Shown: piece after piece, positions 16,554 to 24,979 of the stretch
Layout: the number at the start of each line of letters is the position of its first letter
How positions within the stretch are numbered: the first letter of the stretch is position 1
Assembly: GCA_031398975.1 (NCBI GenBank)
Contig: JANNOI010000041.1
Span: 76,848-140,847 of the forward strand
DNA from: JAKFWI01 sp031398975
GTDB taxonomy: Bacteria > Pseudomonadota > Alphaproteobacteria > Caulobacterales > Aquidulcibacteraceae
Reading direction: 5' to 3'
Length of the DNA stretch: 64,000 bases
Made by a program: the position numbers and the translations under genes
The notes under the pieces: generated by a model
The model's input: the letters and a program-made list of their open reading frames with translations, nothing else
Told to the model about the DNA's origin: nothing
Databases searched by the model: none

Positions 16554-17024
16554 TTAAGCCCGCACGGCGAAGCGCTTGTCGGCCTCGCGCTCGAAGGCGG
16601 CCATGATGCGCCCGGCGGCCAGGTCGCGGTTGGCGCTCGCCAGCATCTGCAGGAGCGGGTTCTTGAACTCGTAGTCTAGCAGGCACTGCACCCGCCCGCC
16701 CGGGCCGCCTTGCTTCTCCATGGGGGCGAAGCGCCACACATTGTGCAGATGCCGGAACGGCCCCTCCACCAGCGCCGCCTCTACCGTCAGGGCCGCGCGG
16801 TCGGTCACGACGTCGGTGGTGAAGCTTTCGGTGAGCGTGCGCCAGCCGATCGTGACGTCGGCGCGAACACTCCAGCGCGCCCCGTCCAGGCGCTCGTCGC
16901 GCAGGCCCAGCTGCCGCACCCAGGGGATGAAGCTCGGATAGGCCCGCACATCGGCCACCAGCGTGAACAGGTCCTCGGCCCGGTAGGGCAGCACCCGCTC
17001 CGCCGCGATCCGCACCACCCCCAT
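16554..17024 (-). CDS. Coq10/RatA-type START-domain protein
   Basis: 156-aa polyketide cyclase/START-like lipid-binding protein of the Coq10 family, which binds ubiquinone and supports respiration. Signatures: YRAEDLFTLVADVRAYPSFIPWVRQ at the N-terminus, and LLDYEFKNPLLQMLA near the C-terminus. Start overlaps the lipA stop (ATGA), and lipA-coq10 pairing is typical of alphaproteobacteria. Confidence 0.9.
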   Translation of the reverse strand: MGVVRIAAERVLPYRAEDLFTLVADVRAYPSFIPWVRQLGLRDERLDGARWSVRADVTIGWRTLTESFTTDVVTDRAALTVEAALVEGPFRHLHNVWRFAPMEKQGGPGGRVQCLLDYEFKNPLLQMLASANRDLAAGRIMAAFEREADKRFAVRA

Positions 17025-17977
17025 CAGCGGGCGAGCAGCGCCGCGCGCGCCGCGCGCAGGCGGGCGAAATCCTCCCCGGCATGGAAGCTCGACCGCGTCA
17101 GCGGGCTGGCGGCCACCATCTGGAAGCCCTTGGCCTCCGCGATCGTCTTCAGCGCCTCGAACTCTTCGGGGGGGACGTAACGGTCGATCGCGGCGTGCTT
17201 GCGGGTGGGCTGGAGGTATTGGCCGAGGGTGAGGAAATCGACGCCGGCGCTGCGCATGTCGTCCATCACCTGCATGATCTCCTCGCGCGTTTCGCCGAGG
17301 CCCACCATCAGCCCCGATTTGGTGAACGCCCCTGGATCGCGCTCCTTCACCCGCTCCAGCAGGCGCAGGGAATGGTAGTAGCGGGCGCCGGGGCGGATGG
17401 TCAGGTAAAGGCGGGGGACGGTTTCCAGATTGTGGTTGAACACGTCGGGGCGGGCGTCGATCACGCGCTCGGCCGCGCCAGGCTTGCGCAGGAAATCAGG
17501 CGTCAGGATCTCGATCGTCACCCCGGGGGCTGCGGCGCGGATCGCCTCGATCACGGCGACGAAATGGGCGGCCCCGCCGTCGGGCAGGTCGTCGCGGTCC
17601 ACCGAGGTGATCACCACGTGCTCGAGCCCCATGGCGGCGACCGCCCGTGCCACCTCGGCGGGCTCGTCCGCGTTCACGGGGCCCGGGAGGCCCGTCTTCA
17701 CGTTGCAGAAGCTGCAGGCGCGGGTGCAGGTGTCCCCCAGGATCATGAAGGTGGCGTGGCGTTGGCTCCAGCACGCGCCGATATTGGGGCAGGCCGCCTC
17801 CTCGCACACGGTGACGAGGCCTTCTGCCTTCACGATCGCCTGGGTGGCCGCGTAGGTCGCCCCCGCGGGGGCCTTGACGCGGATCCAGTCCGGCTTGCGC
17901 AGTACCGGCGTGTCCGGGCGCTCCCGCTTCTCAGGGTGACGGTGGGGGGAGACGCGGGTGTCGATCAGCGTGGCCAT
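17024..17977 (-). CDS. lipA: lipoyl synthase
   Basis: Radical SAM enzyme inserting two sulfurs into octanoyl groups on E2 and GcvH proteins. 317 aa. Auxiliary cluster motif CEEAACPNIGAC, the radical SAM motif CTRACSFC, and the C-terminal RSSFHAGED serine that ligates the auxiliary cluster. Adjacent to lpdA, whose complexes use the cofactor. 50 bp separate it from the upstream bactofilin-like gene; all four (lpdA, bactofilin-like, lipA, coq10) run the same way. Confidence 0.97.
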   Translation of the reverse strand: MATLIDTRVSPHRHPEKRERPDTPVLRKPDWIRVKAPAGATYAATQAIVKAEGLVTVCEEAACPNIGACWSQRHATFMILGDTCTRACSFCNVKTGLPGPVNADEPAEVARAVAAMGLEHVVITSVDRDDLPDGGAAHFVAVIEAIRAAAPGVTIEILTPDFLRKPGAAERVIDARPDVFNHNLETVPRLYLTIRPGARYYHSLRLLERVKERDPGAFTKSGLMVGLGETREEIMQVMDDMRSAGVDFLTLGQYLQPTRKHAAIDRYVPPEEFEALKTIAEAKGFQMVAASPLTRSSFHAGEDFARLRAARAALLAR

Positions 17978-18027
17978 GCGCCCCTACATGGCCCCGACCG
18001 GGCGCGGGGGCAATCGCGGGCGCCGCC

Positions 18028-19194
18028 TCAGCTCCTCACCGCGAGCCTGCCCGGCAGCGCCGCCAGCGCCAGCGCGCCCAGGCCCAGGAGCGTCGCCGCG
18101 AGCCCCGCCAGCGTCCCCAGAAGCGGCGCGAACGCCACGACAGTCAGCCCCGCCAGCCCCGCAGCCAGCGCCAGCACGCGCGTGCGCCGCGTGGGCGGCC
18201 CCTCCCGGAACAGCAGCGTCCCGAGCCCCGCCGCGCCCGCCGCATAGCCCAAGAGCAGGATCGGGGCGTAGGCCAGGATACCCAAAATCCCCAGCGGCAG
18301 GCCGATGATGGTGAGCATCGCCACGAAGGACAGGATCGGCGCGCCCACCGCAATCGCCGCTCCCCACGCCAAACTGGCAGGCCAGCGCGTGCGCACGGAG
18401 GCCCCGACCCGGTCCGTAAAGCCGGGCGCGGCGAGCACCAGGACAAGCCCCAGCAGAAACGCGCTGAACCCCACCATCAGCCGCCAGGCGAACTCGCCCG
18501 CGAACACCGCCGCCGCCGGCGCCGCGCGCCAGGGCTCGGCCCAGGTCCAGCCGCCGTCCCGCTCCCAGCGCTCCACGATCTGGCCGTCGACCGCGCCGGT
18601 GATGATCGCGTCGGGGGCGATGTCGGGCTCTGCGGCGGCGCGCCAGGTGAACGCGCCTTCGATGGTTGCGTCGGGGCCCAGCACGATGCGGCGCGCCCGG
18701 ATCGTCACATTTCCCCCGACCTGGGCGGAGAGCGCCACTTGATCGCCGGACACCTCGAGATCGCCGTCGATGCGGCCCTTGACCAGCACGTCCTGGCCCC
18801 CGATCCGGGCGTCCTGGCTAATGCGGCTTTCCGGGCCCAGGCGCACATCCTCGGCATAGGCGTAGAGGTCCTGGCCGACGGCGCCGTCGATCTCGATCTT
18901 GCCGGCGGCGGCCGCGAGCTCCCCCCCGATCGCGCCGGTCTGGGCGTACTCCCCGGCGAACACGCGCACGTCGTCGTCCACCGCGCCGCTGAGCGAGACG
19001 GCGCCGGCGGTAAGCAGCGCATCGCCCTGCACCCGCCCCACGACCGCCACCGCCCCGGCCGCGACCGTCACGTCCCCTGTGCGATCGGGCACCTCGACCT
19101 TGCCGCCGAGCCCCCCCGAGCGCTCCTGGGCATGGGCGGGCGGGCCCGCGACCAGCCAGAGCGCGGCGAACAGCACAAGAAGACGCTTCATCAT
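18028..19194 (-). CDS. polymer-forming (bactofilin-like) protein with C-terminal membrane region
   Basis: About 388 aa. Starts at the double ATG 19194/19191 just beyond the lpdA stop; signal peptide MKRLLVLFAALWLVAGPPAHAQ. Residues 30-200 form a repeat-rich beta-helix-like region of short hydrophobic/Gly/Asp strands (GDVTVAAGAVAVVGRVQGDA, VKGRIDGDLEVSGDQVAL, GGNVTIRARRIVLGPDATIEG), the bactofilin pattern. A Trp-rich linker precedes four or more hydrophobic helices (about residues 230-380), ending LAALPGRLAVRS. The combination of exported bactofilin repeats with a membrane half suggests a periplasmic scaffold anchored in the inner membrane. No function can be assigned; the position between lpdA and lipA may be operonic coincidence. 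Confidence 0.7.
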   Translation of the reverse strand: MMKRLLVLFAALWLVAGPPAHAQERSGGLGGKVEVPDRTGDVTVAAGAVAVVGRVQGDALLTAGAVSLSGAVDDDVRVFAGEYAQTGAIGGELAAAAGKIEIDGAVGQDLYAYAEDVRLGPESRISQDARIGGQDVLVKGRIDGDLEVSGDQVALSAQVGGNVTIRARRIVLGPDATIEGAFTWRAAAEPDIAPDAIITGAVDGQIVERWERDGGWTWAEPWRAAPAAAVFAGEFAWRLMVGFSAFLLGLVLVLAAPGFTDRVGASVRTRWPASLAWGAAIAVGAPILSFVAMLTIIGLPLGILGILAYAPILLLGYAAGAAGLGTLLFREGPPTRRTRVLALAAGLAGLTVVAFAPLLGTLAGLAATLLGLGALALAALPGRLAVRS

Positions 19195-19204
19195 CGCTTC
19201 ACGC

Positions 19205-20614
19205 TCAGGTGTGCAGCACCCGACCATAGGCGTCGAGCACCGCTTCATGCATCATTTCCGAGAGCGTTGGGTGGGGGAAAATCGTGTCGATCAGCGTTTG
19301 CTCGGTCGCCTCCGCGCTCATCGCCACCGCAAAGCCCTGGATCAGCTCGGTGACCTCCGCGCCGACCATGTGCGCGCCCAGAAGCTCGCCCGTCTTGGCG
19401 TCGAACACGGTTTTGACGAAGCCCTCCGGCTCCCCCAGCGCGATGGCCTTGCCATTGGCCTGGAACGGGAATTTGCCGACCCGGACCGCGCGGCCGGCGG
19501 CCTTGGCTTTGGCCTCCGTGAGGCCGATCGAGGCGATCTGGGGGTGGGAATAAGTGCAGCCCGGTATGCGGGCGGGATCGAGGGCGTGCGGGTGCTGGCC
19601 GGCGATCGCCTCGATGCAGGCCACCCCCTCATGGCTTGCCTTGTGCGCGAGCCAAGGCCCTCCCGTGACGTCGCCGATCGCATAGAGGCCAGCGACCCCC
19701 GTGGCGCCGAACCCCTCGACCTTCACATGCCCCTTTTCGATCTTCACCCCCAAAGCCTCGAGCCCCAGGCCCTCGGTGTTGCCGATAATGCCTACCGCGA
19801 CGATGGCGTGGCTGGCTTCGAGGGTTTCGGTCTTGCCGGCGATTTCGATCGTGGCGGAGACGCCCTTGGCGGCGGCCTTCAGGCCGGTGGCCTTGGCGCC
19901 GGTGCGGATGGTCAGCCCCTGCTTCTCGAAGGCCTTGCGCGCGAAGGCCGAGACCTCCTCGTCCTCCACCGGTAGGATGCGGTCGAGCAGCTCCACCACC
20001 ACCGTCTTGACCCCGAGTGCGGCGTAAAAGCTTGCGAACTCGATCCCGATCGCCCCGGAGCCGAAGACAAGGAGGCTCTTGGGCCATTCCGGGGGCGTCA
20101 TGGCTTCGCGATAGGACCAGATGCGCTTGCCGTCGGCGCTGAGCCCCGCTTCGGGGATGGAGCGCGCGCGCGCGCCGGTGGCGAGCACCACGTGCTTGGC
20201 CTGGTAAGCCGTCTCCTTGCCGTCCTTGGCCTTGACGATCACTTTCGGGGCGGGGGCGCCTTTCTCCAGCCGCGCCTCGCCCTCGATCACGGCGATCTTG
20301 TGCTTCTTCATGAGGAAGGCGACGCCCCCGGATAGCTTGCCCGCCACCTTGCGCGAGCGCTCAACGACAGCGGCCGGATCGAAGCGGACATTGTCGGCGG
20401 CGAGGCCATATTCCTCGGCGTGCTGGAGCGTCCTGTAGACTTCCGCGGTGCGCAGCAGAGCCTTGGTGGGGATGCAGCCCCAATTGAGGCACACCCCGCC
20501 CAGCTTGTCGCGCTCCACGATCGCCGTCTTGAAGCCGAGCTGGGCGGCGCGGATGGCGGCGACATAACCGCCCGGGCCCGAGCCGATCACGATCAGGTCG
20601 AAATTGTCGCTCAT
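19205..20614 (-). CDS. lpdA: dihydrolipoyl dehydrogenase (E3)
   Basis: FAD enzyme reoxidising dihydrolipoamide of 2-oxoacid dehydrogenase or glycine cleavage complexes. 469 aa. VIGSGPGGYVAAIRAAQLG FAD site, redox disulfide in GGVCLNWGCIPTKALL, NAD site VFGSGAIGIEFASFY, IGDVTGGPWLAHKA, and the C-terminal HPHALDP/HPTLSE region with the catalytic His-Glu (FPHPTLSEMMHEA). Precedes the bactofilin-like gene by 10 bp. Confidence 0.97.
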   Translation of the reverse strand: MSDNFDLIVIGSGPGGYVAAIRAAQLGFKTAIVERDKLGGVCLNWGCIPTKALLRTAEVYRTLQHAEEYGLAADNVRFDPAAVVERSRKVAGKLSGGVAFLMKKHKIAVIEGEARLEKGAPAPKVIVKAKDGKETAYQAKHVVLATGARARSIPEAGLSADGKRIWSYREAMTPPEWPKSLLVFGSGAIGIEFASFYAALGVKTVVVELLDRILPVEDEEVSAFARKAFEKQGLTIRTGAKATGLKAAAKGVSATIEIAGKTETLEASHAIVAVGIIGNTEGLGLEALGVKIEKGHVKVEGFGATGVAGLYAIGDVTGGPWLAHKASHEGVACIEAIAGQHPHALDPARIPGCTYSHPQIASIGLTEAKAKAAGRAVRVGKFPFQANGKAIALGEPEGFVKTVFDAKTGELLGAHMVGAEVTELIQGFAVAMSAEATEQTLIDTIFPHPTLSEMMHEAVLDAYGRVLHT

Positions 20615-20658
20615 AGGCGTCCTTCTTGATTTGGCCTGTTCCTAGCGCCGGGCCGCGT

Positions 20659-21300
20659 TCACGGCCAGCCGAACAGGCCCTTGATACCGTCGGCGACGAA
20701 CTGCGCCGCGAGCGCGGCGAGGATGATGCCAAAAATGCGGGTGAGCATCGCCGCCACCGTCTTGCCCATCAGCCGCGTGAGGGGCGCCGCCAGCAGAAAC
20801 CCGATCAGGCACAGAGCGAGATTGGCGGCCGCGCCCGCGAGCACCATGGCGCGCGCGGCGACTTCGGTCTCCTGCGTCAGGTACAGCATGATGCTCGCGA
20901 TCGCGCCGGGGCCGGCGATCAGCGGGATGGCGAGGGGGAAGACGGAGATGTCGTCCTGGCGGCCGGGATGGGCGGCCTGCTCGGCCTTCACGGTCTCGGC
21001 GCGGGCCTCTTGGCGCTCGGCCTGGCGCTCGAACAGCATGTCCACCGCGATCAGGAAAAGGAGCAGCCCGCCCGCGATGCGGAAGGCGTCGAGGCTCACA
21101 TGCAATTGCGCCAGCAGCCATTGGCCGCCAAAGGCGAAGGCCCCGAGCGCGGCGCTCGCCACCGCGACCGATTTCACCGCCATGCGCCGCCGCCAGCGTG
21201 AGTCCCCGCCCTCCGTCATGGTCGCGAACATGGGCGTGACGCCCGGGGGGTCGATCACGACGAAGAAGGTGACGAAGGCCGCGATGAAGAGGTCGAGCAC
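20659..21300 (-). CDS. MarC family integral membrane protein
   Basis: 213 aa, six predicted hydrophobic helices, the UPF0056/MarC family. Characteristic FFVVIDPPGVTPMFATMT near the N-terminus and PLAIPLIAGPGAIASIMLY in the second half, internal repeats of one another. The loop between TM3 and TM4 (ERQAERQEARAETVKAEQ) is charged and long. Function of the family is unsettled; older antibiotic-resistance claims are not supported. 38 bp after serS start side, same strand. Confidence 0.88.
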   Translation of the reverse strand: MLDLFIAAFVTFFVVIDPPGVTPMFATMTEGGDSRWRRRMAVKSVAVASAALGAFAFGGQWLLAQLHVSLDAFRIAGGLLLFLIAVDMLFERQAERQEARAETVKAEQAAHPGRQDDISVFPLAIPLIAGPGAIASIMLYLTQETEVAARAMVLAGAAANLALCLIGFLLAAPLTRLMGKTVAAMLTRIFGIILAALAAQFVADGIKGLFGWP

Positions 21301-21339
21301 GGGGGCTGCTTAAGTCGCTTCGCCCCGCCCCGCCAGGGT

Positions 21340-22626
21340 TCAGGCTCCGCTTGAGGCCGCGATCCGCTCCATCCCGCCGAGATAAGCCCGCAGCGCCGCG
21401 GGGATCGTCACCGACCCGTCGGGCTCCTGGTAATTCTCGAGCACGGCCACCAGCGTGCGGCCCACCGCAAGGCCCGATCCGTTCAGCGTGTGCACGAACA
21501 CCGGCCCCTTCTCCCCCTCGCGCTTGAAGCGGGCGTTGAGGCGGCGGGCCTGGAAATCCCCGCAATCCGAGCAGGAGCTGATCTCGCGATACTTGCCCTG
21601 CGAGGGCAGCCACACTTCAAGATCGTAGGTCTTGCGCGCGGAAAAGCCCATGTCCCCGGCGCAGAGCAGCATCACGCGGTAGGCAAGGCCCAGGCGCTGC
21701 AGGATCTCCTCCGCGCAGGCGGTCATCCGCTCGTGCTCTTCGACGGCGGCCTCGGGCGTGGTGATGGAGACGAGCTCGACCTTGCGGAACTGGTGCATGC
21801 GGATCATGCCGCGCGTGTCGCGCCCCGCGCTGCCGGCCTCGGAGCGGAAGCAGGCCGTGTCCGCGGTGAAGCGCAGCGGCAGCGAAGCGGGATCGAGCAG
21901 GCGCCCGCGCACGAGATTGGTGAGGGAGACCTCGGCGGTCGGGATCAGGAAGCGCCCGTCCGTGGTCTGGAACAGATCTTCCTCGAATTTGGGCAATTGG
22001 CCGGTGCCGAACAGCGCCTCGGGCTTTACGAGCAGCGGCGGGCTCACCTCCTGGTAGCCGAACTCGCCCGTATGGACGTCCAGCATGAAGGCCGCGAGCG
22101 CCCGCTCCAGCCGCGCCAGCGCCCCCTTCAGCGCCACGAAGCGCGCGCCCGACATCGCGGCCGCGCCCTCGAACTCCATCAGCCCCCAGGCTTCGCCGAG
22201 CGCGACATGATCCTTCGGCGCGGCGATCGCGGGCGGCGCGCCCCAGCGGCGAAGCTCGATATTGGCCTCCTCGCCGCCGCCGTCGGGGACTTCCGGGGCG
22301 GGGGGATTGGGCAGGCCCGCGAGGCGCGCGTGCAGGGCGCGGCTTGCTTCCGCCTCGGCCGCGGTCTCGCGTGCGATGATCTCCTTGGCCTCGGCCACCG
22401 CCGCCATCAGAGCCTCCGCGCGCGCCTCGTCGCGGGCGGCCTTGGCGGCGCCGATTTCTTTGGAGGCCGCATTGCGCGCGGCTTCGGCGTCCTGGCGGGC
22501 GGTCTTGGCGGCGCGCTCGGCGCTGTCGAGGGAGAGGATTTCAGGCGTCTGGGCGGAAAGCCCGCGGCGCGCCCAGGCGGAATCATAGGCGGCGGGGTTT
22601 TCGCGAAGCTTCCGGAGATCGTGCAT
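21340..22626 (-). CDS. serS: seryl-tRNA synthetase
   Basis: Class II synthetase, 428 aa. N-terminal tRNA-binding coiled coil (ERAAKTARQDAEAARNAASKEIG), motif 2 FRSEAGSAGRDTRGMIRMHQF, and motif 3 NGSGLAVGRTLVAVLENYQ. Also TAEVSLTNLVRGR and REISSCSDCGDFQARRLN. Adjacent to tatC as in many alphaproteobacteria. Confidence 0.97.
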   Translation of the reverse strand: MHDLRKLRENPAAYDSAWARRGLSAQTPEILSLDSAERAAKTARQDAEAARNAASKEIGAAKAARDEARAEALMAAVAEAKEIIARETAAEAEASRALHARLAGLPNPPAPEVPDGGGEEANIELRRWGAPPAIAAPKDHVALGEAWGLMEFEGAAAMSGARFVALKGALARLERALAAFMLDVHTGEFGYQEVSPPLLVKPEALFGTGQLPKFEEDLFQTTDGRFLIPTAEVSLTNLVRGRLLDPASLPLRFTADTACFRSEAGSAGRDTRGMIRMHQFRKVELVSITTPEAAVEEHERMTACAEEILQRLGLAYRVMLLCAGDMGFSARKTYDLEVWLPSQGKYREISSCSDCGDFQARRLNARFKREGEKGPVFVHTLNGSGLAVGRTLVAVLENYQEPDGSVTIPAALRAYLGGMERIAASSGA

Positions 22627-22677
22627 GGCGGACTTTTCCCACGCGGGACCCCGGGCGCCAAGCTCAGGACGCCCAGC

Positions 22678-23505
22678 TTAGGGCGCGACGACGCCTGCCG
22701 CGCTCGCCTCCTCTTTCGCGCGCGCCTTCTCGATCAGCCAGACCAGCCAGATCGAGATCTCGTAGAGCAGATAGACCGGGATCGCCATGAAGGTCATCGA
22801 GAGAATGTCCGGCGGCGTCACGCAGGCGGAAAAGGCCGCAATCCCCACCACCGCATAGCGCCGCCCCGCGCGCAGCATGCCCGCGCTCACCACCCCCGCC
22901 CGCCCCATCAGCGAAAGCGCCACCGGCAGCTGGAAACAGCCCGCAAACGCGAGCACGAGCGTGGTCACAAAGCTCAGATACTCGTTCACCTTCGGCAAAA
23001 GCTTGATGCGGACGGCGGCGTTTTGCACCTCCGTGCCGATGGCGAACTGCATCGCGAAGGGCAGCGCCACGTAATAGGCGAACGCCCCTCCCGCCAGGAA
23101 CATCAGCGGCGCCGCCAGCAGGAAGGGGGCCGCCGCCATCCGCTCGCGCTTGTAAAGGCCGGGGGCGATAAAGGCGTAGACCTGCCAGGCGATCACCGGA
23201 AACGCCACCGCGATGCCCGCAAACACCGCCAGTTTCAGCTTGGTGACGAAAAATTCGAGCGGCGCGGTGAACACCATCTCCAGCGGCTCTGCCGGGCCCC
23301 CGCGCGCGGCGGCCGCCCGCTGCATCGCCTCCACATACGGCCCGACCAGGAAATCATAGATCGGGGTGGCGAACGCAAAGCAGCCGGCAGAGGCGACCGC
23401 CAGCGCCATCACCGACACGAACAACCGGTTGCGCAGCTCCTGGAGATGGTCGAGAAGCGGCGCGCGCGAGCCCTCCAACTCGTCTTCCTCGGGGGTGTCG
23501 GTCAT
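22678..23505 (-). CDS. tatC: Sec-independent protein translocase TatC
   Basis: Receptor for twin-arginine signal peptides. 275 aa with six membrane helices; LLDHLQELRNRLFVSVMAL at the N-terminus (conserved HLxELRxR), the conserved glutamate in the cytoplasmic loop near APLEFFVTKLK, and PPDILSMTFMAIPVYLLYEI near the end. Start overlaps the tatB stop by 4 bp. Confidence 0.97.
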   Translation of the reverse strand: MTDTPEEDELEGSRAPLLDHLQELRNRLFVSVMALAVASAGCFAFATPIYDFLVGPYVEAMQRAAAARGGPAEPLEMVFTAPLEFFVTKLKLAVFAGIAVAFPVIAWQVYAFIAPGLYKRERMAAAPFLLAAPLMFLAGGAFAYYVALPFAMQFAIGTEVQNAAVRIKLLPKVNEYLSFVTTLVLAFAGCFQLPVALSLMGRAGVVSAGMLRAGRRYAVVGIAAFSACVTPPDILSMTFMAIPVYLLYEISIWLVWLIEKARAKEEASAAGVVAP

Positions 23506-23882
23506 GGGCCCGCGATCGCGGGCGGACGGGGCTCGGGCGGGGCCAGCGGCTCCATGGCGGGCTCCGGCTCCGGCGGCTTTCGCTCCGGGTCAGGGTCGTG
23601 ATAGGGCGCGGAGACTGCGGCGGCCGTCTCGGAAAGCTCGCGGTTGATGTCGTCGAACGGGCGGTTGCGGCGCAGCGCATCGACTTCCTTGCGCAGCTCG
23701 TCGAGTTCGGCCTGGCGGGCGAGCTCATCGAAGCCGGCGCGGAATTCCTGGGCCATGGCGCGGAGCTTGGCGCTGAACCGCCCCAGCTTGCGCAGCATGA
23801 GCGGCAGGTCCTTCGGCCCCACCACCAGCAGCGCGATCACGGCAAGTGCTAGGATTTCGGAAAAGCCAAGGCCAGGGAGCAT
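23502..23882 (-). CDS. tatB: Sec-independent protein translocase TatB
   Basis: 126 aa. One N-terminal helix MLPGLGFSEILALAVIALLVVGPKDLP with the conserved Glu and GP hinge, then an amphipathic helix (MLRKLGRFSAKLRAMAQEFR) and a Pro/Glu-rich disordered tail. Works with TatC in substrate recognition. tatA is upstream by 47 bp and tatC overlaps. Confidence 0.95.
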   Translation of the reverse strand: MLPGLGFSEILALAVIALLVVGPKDLPLMLRKLGRFSAKLRAMAQEFRAGFDELARQAELDELRKEVDALRRNRPFDDINRELSETAAAVSAPYHDPDPERKPPEPEPAMEPLAPPEPRPPAIAGP

Positions 23883-23929
23883 GGCGCGCCTATGCTGGGA
23901 TCAGGCCTAAGCGAGGCTGGCGCGTGGGG

Positions 23930-24181
23930 TCAAAGCCCGGTCTTGTCGGCGGCGGGGGCGCGCTCGGCCACGCTCGATTTGTCGGCGATGCGGCGTGGGG
24001 GTTCGGCGGGGGGAGCGGCGGGGTCGGCCGGCGCGTCCTGGGAATCGCCCAGGCCCTTGCGGAAGCCTTTGATGCCTTTGCCGAGGTCTTCCATCAGGTT
24101 GGAGATGCGCCCGGGCCTGCCGAAGAGCAGGAAGGCGAGGGCCAGTACGATCAAAAGCGGGATAAGGCCGGGGGCGTGCAT
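23930..24181 (-). CDS. tatA: Sec-independent protein translocase TatA
   Basis: 83 aa. Short membrane helix GLIPLLIVLALAFLLFGRPGRI containing the FG hinge, amphipathic helix SNLMEDLGKGIKGFRKGLGD, then a Pro/Ala-rich tail. Forms the translocation pore oligomer. The insertion of a Pro-Gly after FG is slightly unusual for TatA but all key positions are recognisable. Confidence 0.92.
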   Translation of the reverse strand: MHAPGLIPLLIVLALAFLLFGRPGRISNLMEDLGKGIKGFRKGLGDSQDAPADPAAPPAEPPRRIADKSSVAERAPAADKTGL

Positions 24182-24211
24182 CGCTTACTATCCTTGTCCG
24201 AAACCGCTCGC

Positions 24212-24979
24212 CTAGCCCTCGGGCGCGGCGAGATGGTCGACGAAGAAATCGGCGCCGTCATCGCCGGGATCAAGGGGATCCTCGTCCGGGGCCAGTTCGG
24301 CGCTGGGTCGCGGCGTCTCGAGACCGGGCGGCGCGCGTGCGTCGAGCAGTCCCGCCGCTTTCAGATCGTCCTTGCCGGGCAAGGCGTCAAGCGAGGGCAG
24401 CCCGAAATGGAGCAGAAAAGCCTCGCTGGTGCCGTAGGTCAGCGGCCGGCCCGGCGTGCGCCGGCGCCCGCGCGGTCGCACCCAGCCGATCTCCAGCAAC
24501 AGGTCCAGCGTGCCGCGGCTTAACGAAACCCCGCGGACCTCCTCCATCTCCGGGCGGGTGATGGGCTGGTGGTAGGCGATGATGGCCAGGCATTCGAGCG
24601 CGGCCTTGGAGAGCCGCTTAGGCTCGGCCCGGGTCTGGGAAAAGAGGAACGCAAGGTCGGCCGCGCTCTGGAAGCGCCATTTGCCGCCCGCCTCGACGAG
24701 CTCCACGCCGCGCCCGGCATAATCACGCTTCAGCCGGGACAGCACCGCCCCCACATCGACGCCCGCCCCCAACCGCTCGGCGAGTTCGCCGGCCGAAAGC
24801 GGCTCCCCGGATACAAACAGCAGCGCCTCCGCCGCCCGCAGGGCCGCCTCGAACGGCGCCTCGCGCCCCTCGGCGCGGGCGAGCGCGCGCGACAATGCGT
24901 CCGGCGGCTCGGCCCCGAAGGCGCGCTCGAGCTTGCGGAACGCGCCCGCGACGCCGTCCTCGCAGTCCTCCCCGCTCAT
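24212..24979 (-). CDS. scpB: segregation and condensation protein ScpB
   Basis: 255-aa kleisin-associated subunit of SMC-ScpAB condensin. Two winged-helix domains: ALRAAEALLFVSGEPLSAGELAERL at about 45-69 and ALECLAIIAYHQPITRPEMEEVRGV at about 125-149, then GRPLTYGTSEAFLLHFGLPSLDALP. The N-terminus (about 40 residues before the first wHTH) is longer than usual and the C-terminus is an acidic tail. ScpB normally follows scpA; here it instead overlaps the hisZ stop by 4 bp and no scpA is in the window. Confidence 0.93.
   Translation of the reverse strand: MSGEDCEDGVAGAFRKLERAFGAEPPDALSRALARAEGREAPFEAALRAAEALLFVSGEPLSAGELAERLGAGVDVGAVLSRLKRDYAGRGVELVEAGGKWRFQSAADLAFLFSQTRAEPKRLSKAALECLAIIAYHQPITRPEMEEVRGVSLSRGTLDLLLEIGWVRPRGRRRTPGRPLTYGTSEAFLLHFGLPSLDALPGKDDLKAAGLLDARAPPGLETPRPSAELAPDEDPLDPGDDGADFFVDHLAAPEG

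Noticed and set aside
21490..23601. 703-aa plus-strand open frame over serS/tatCB
   Set aside because: Antisense to serS and tatC/tatB, which have unmistakable motifs.
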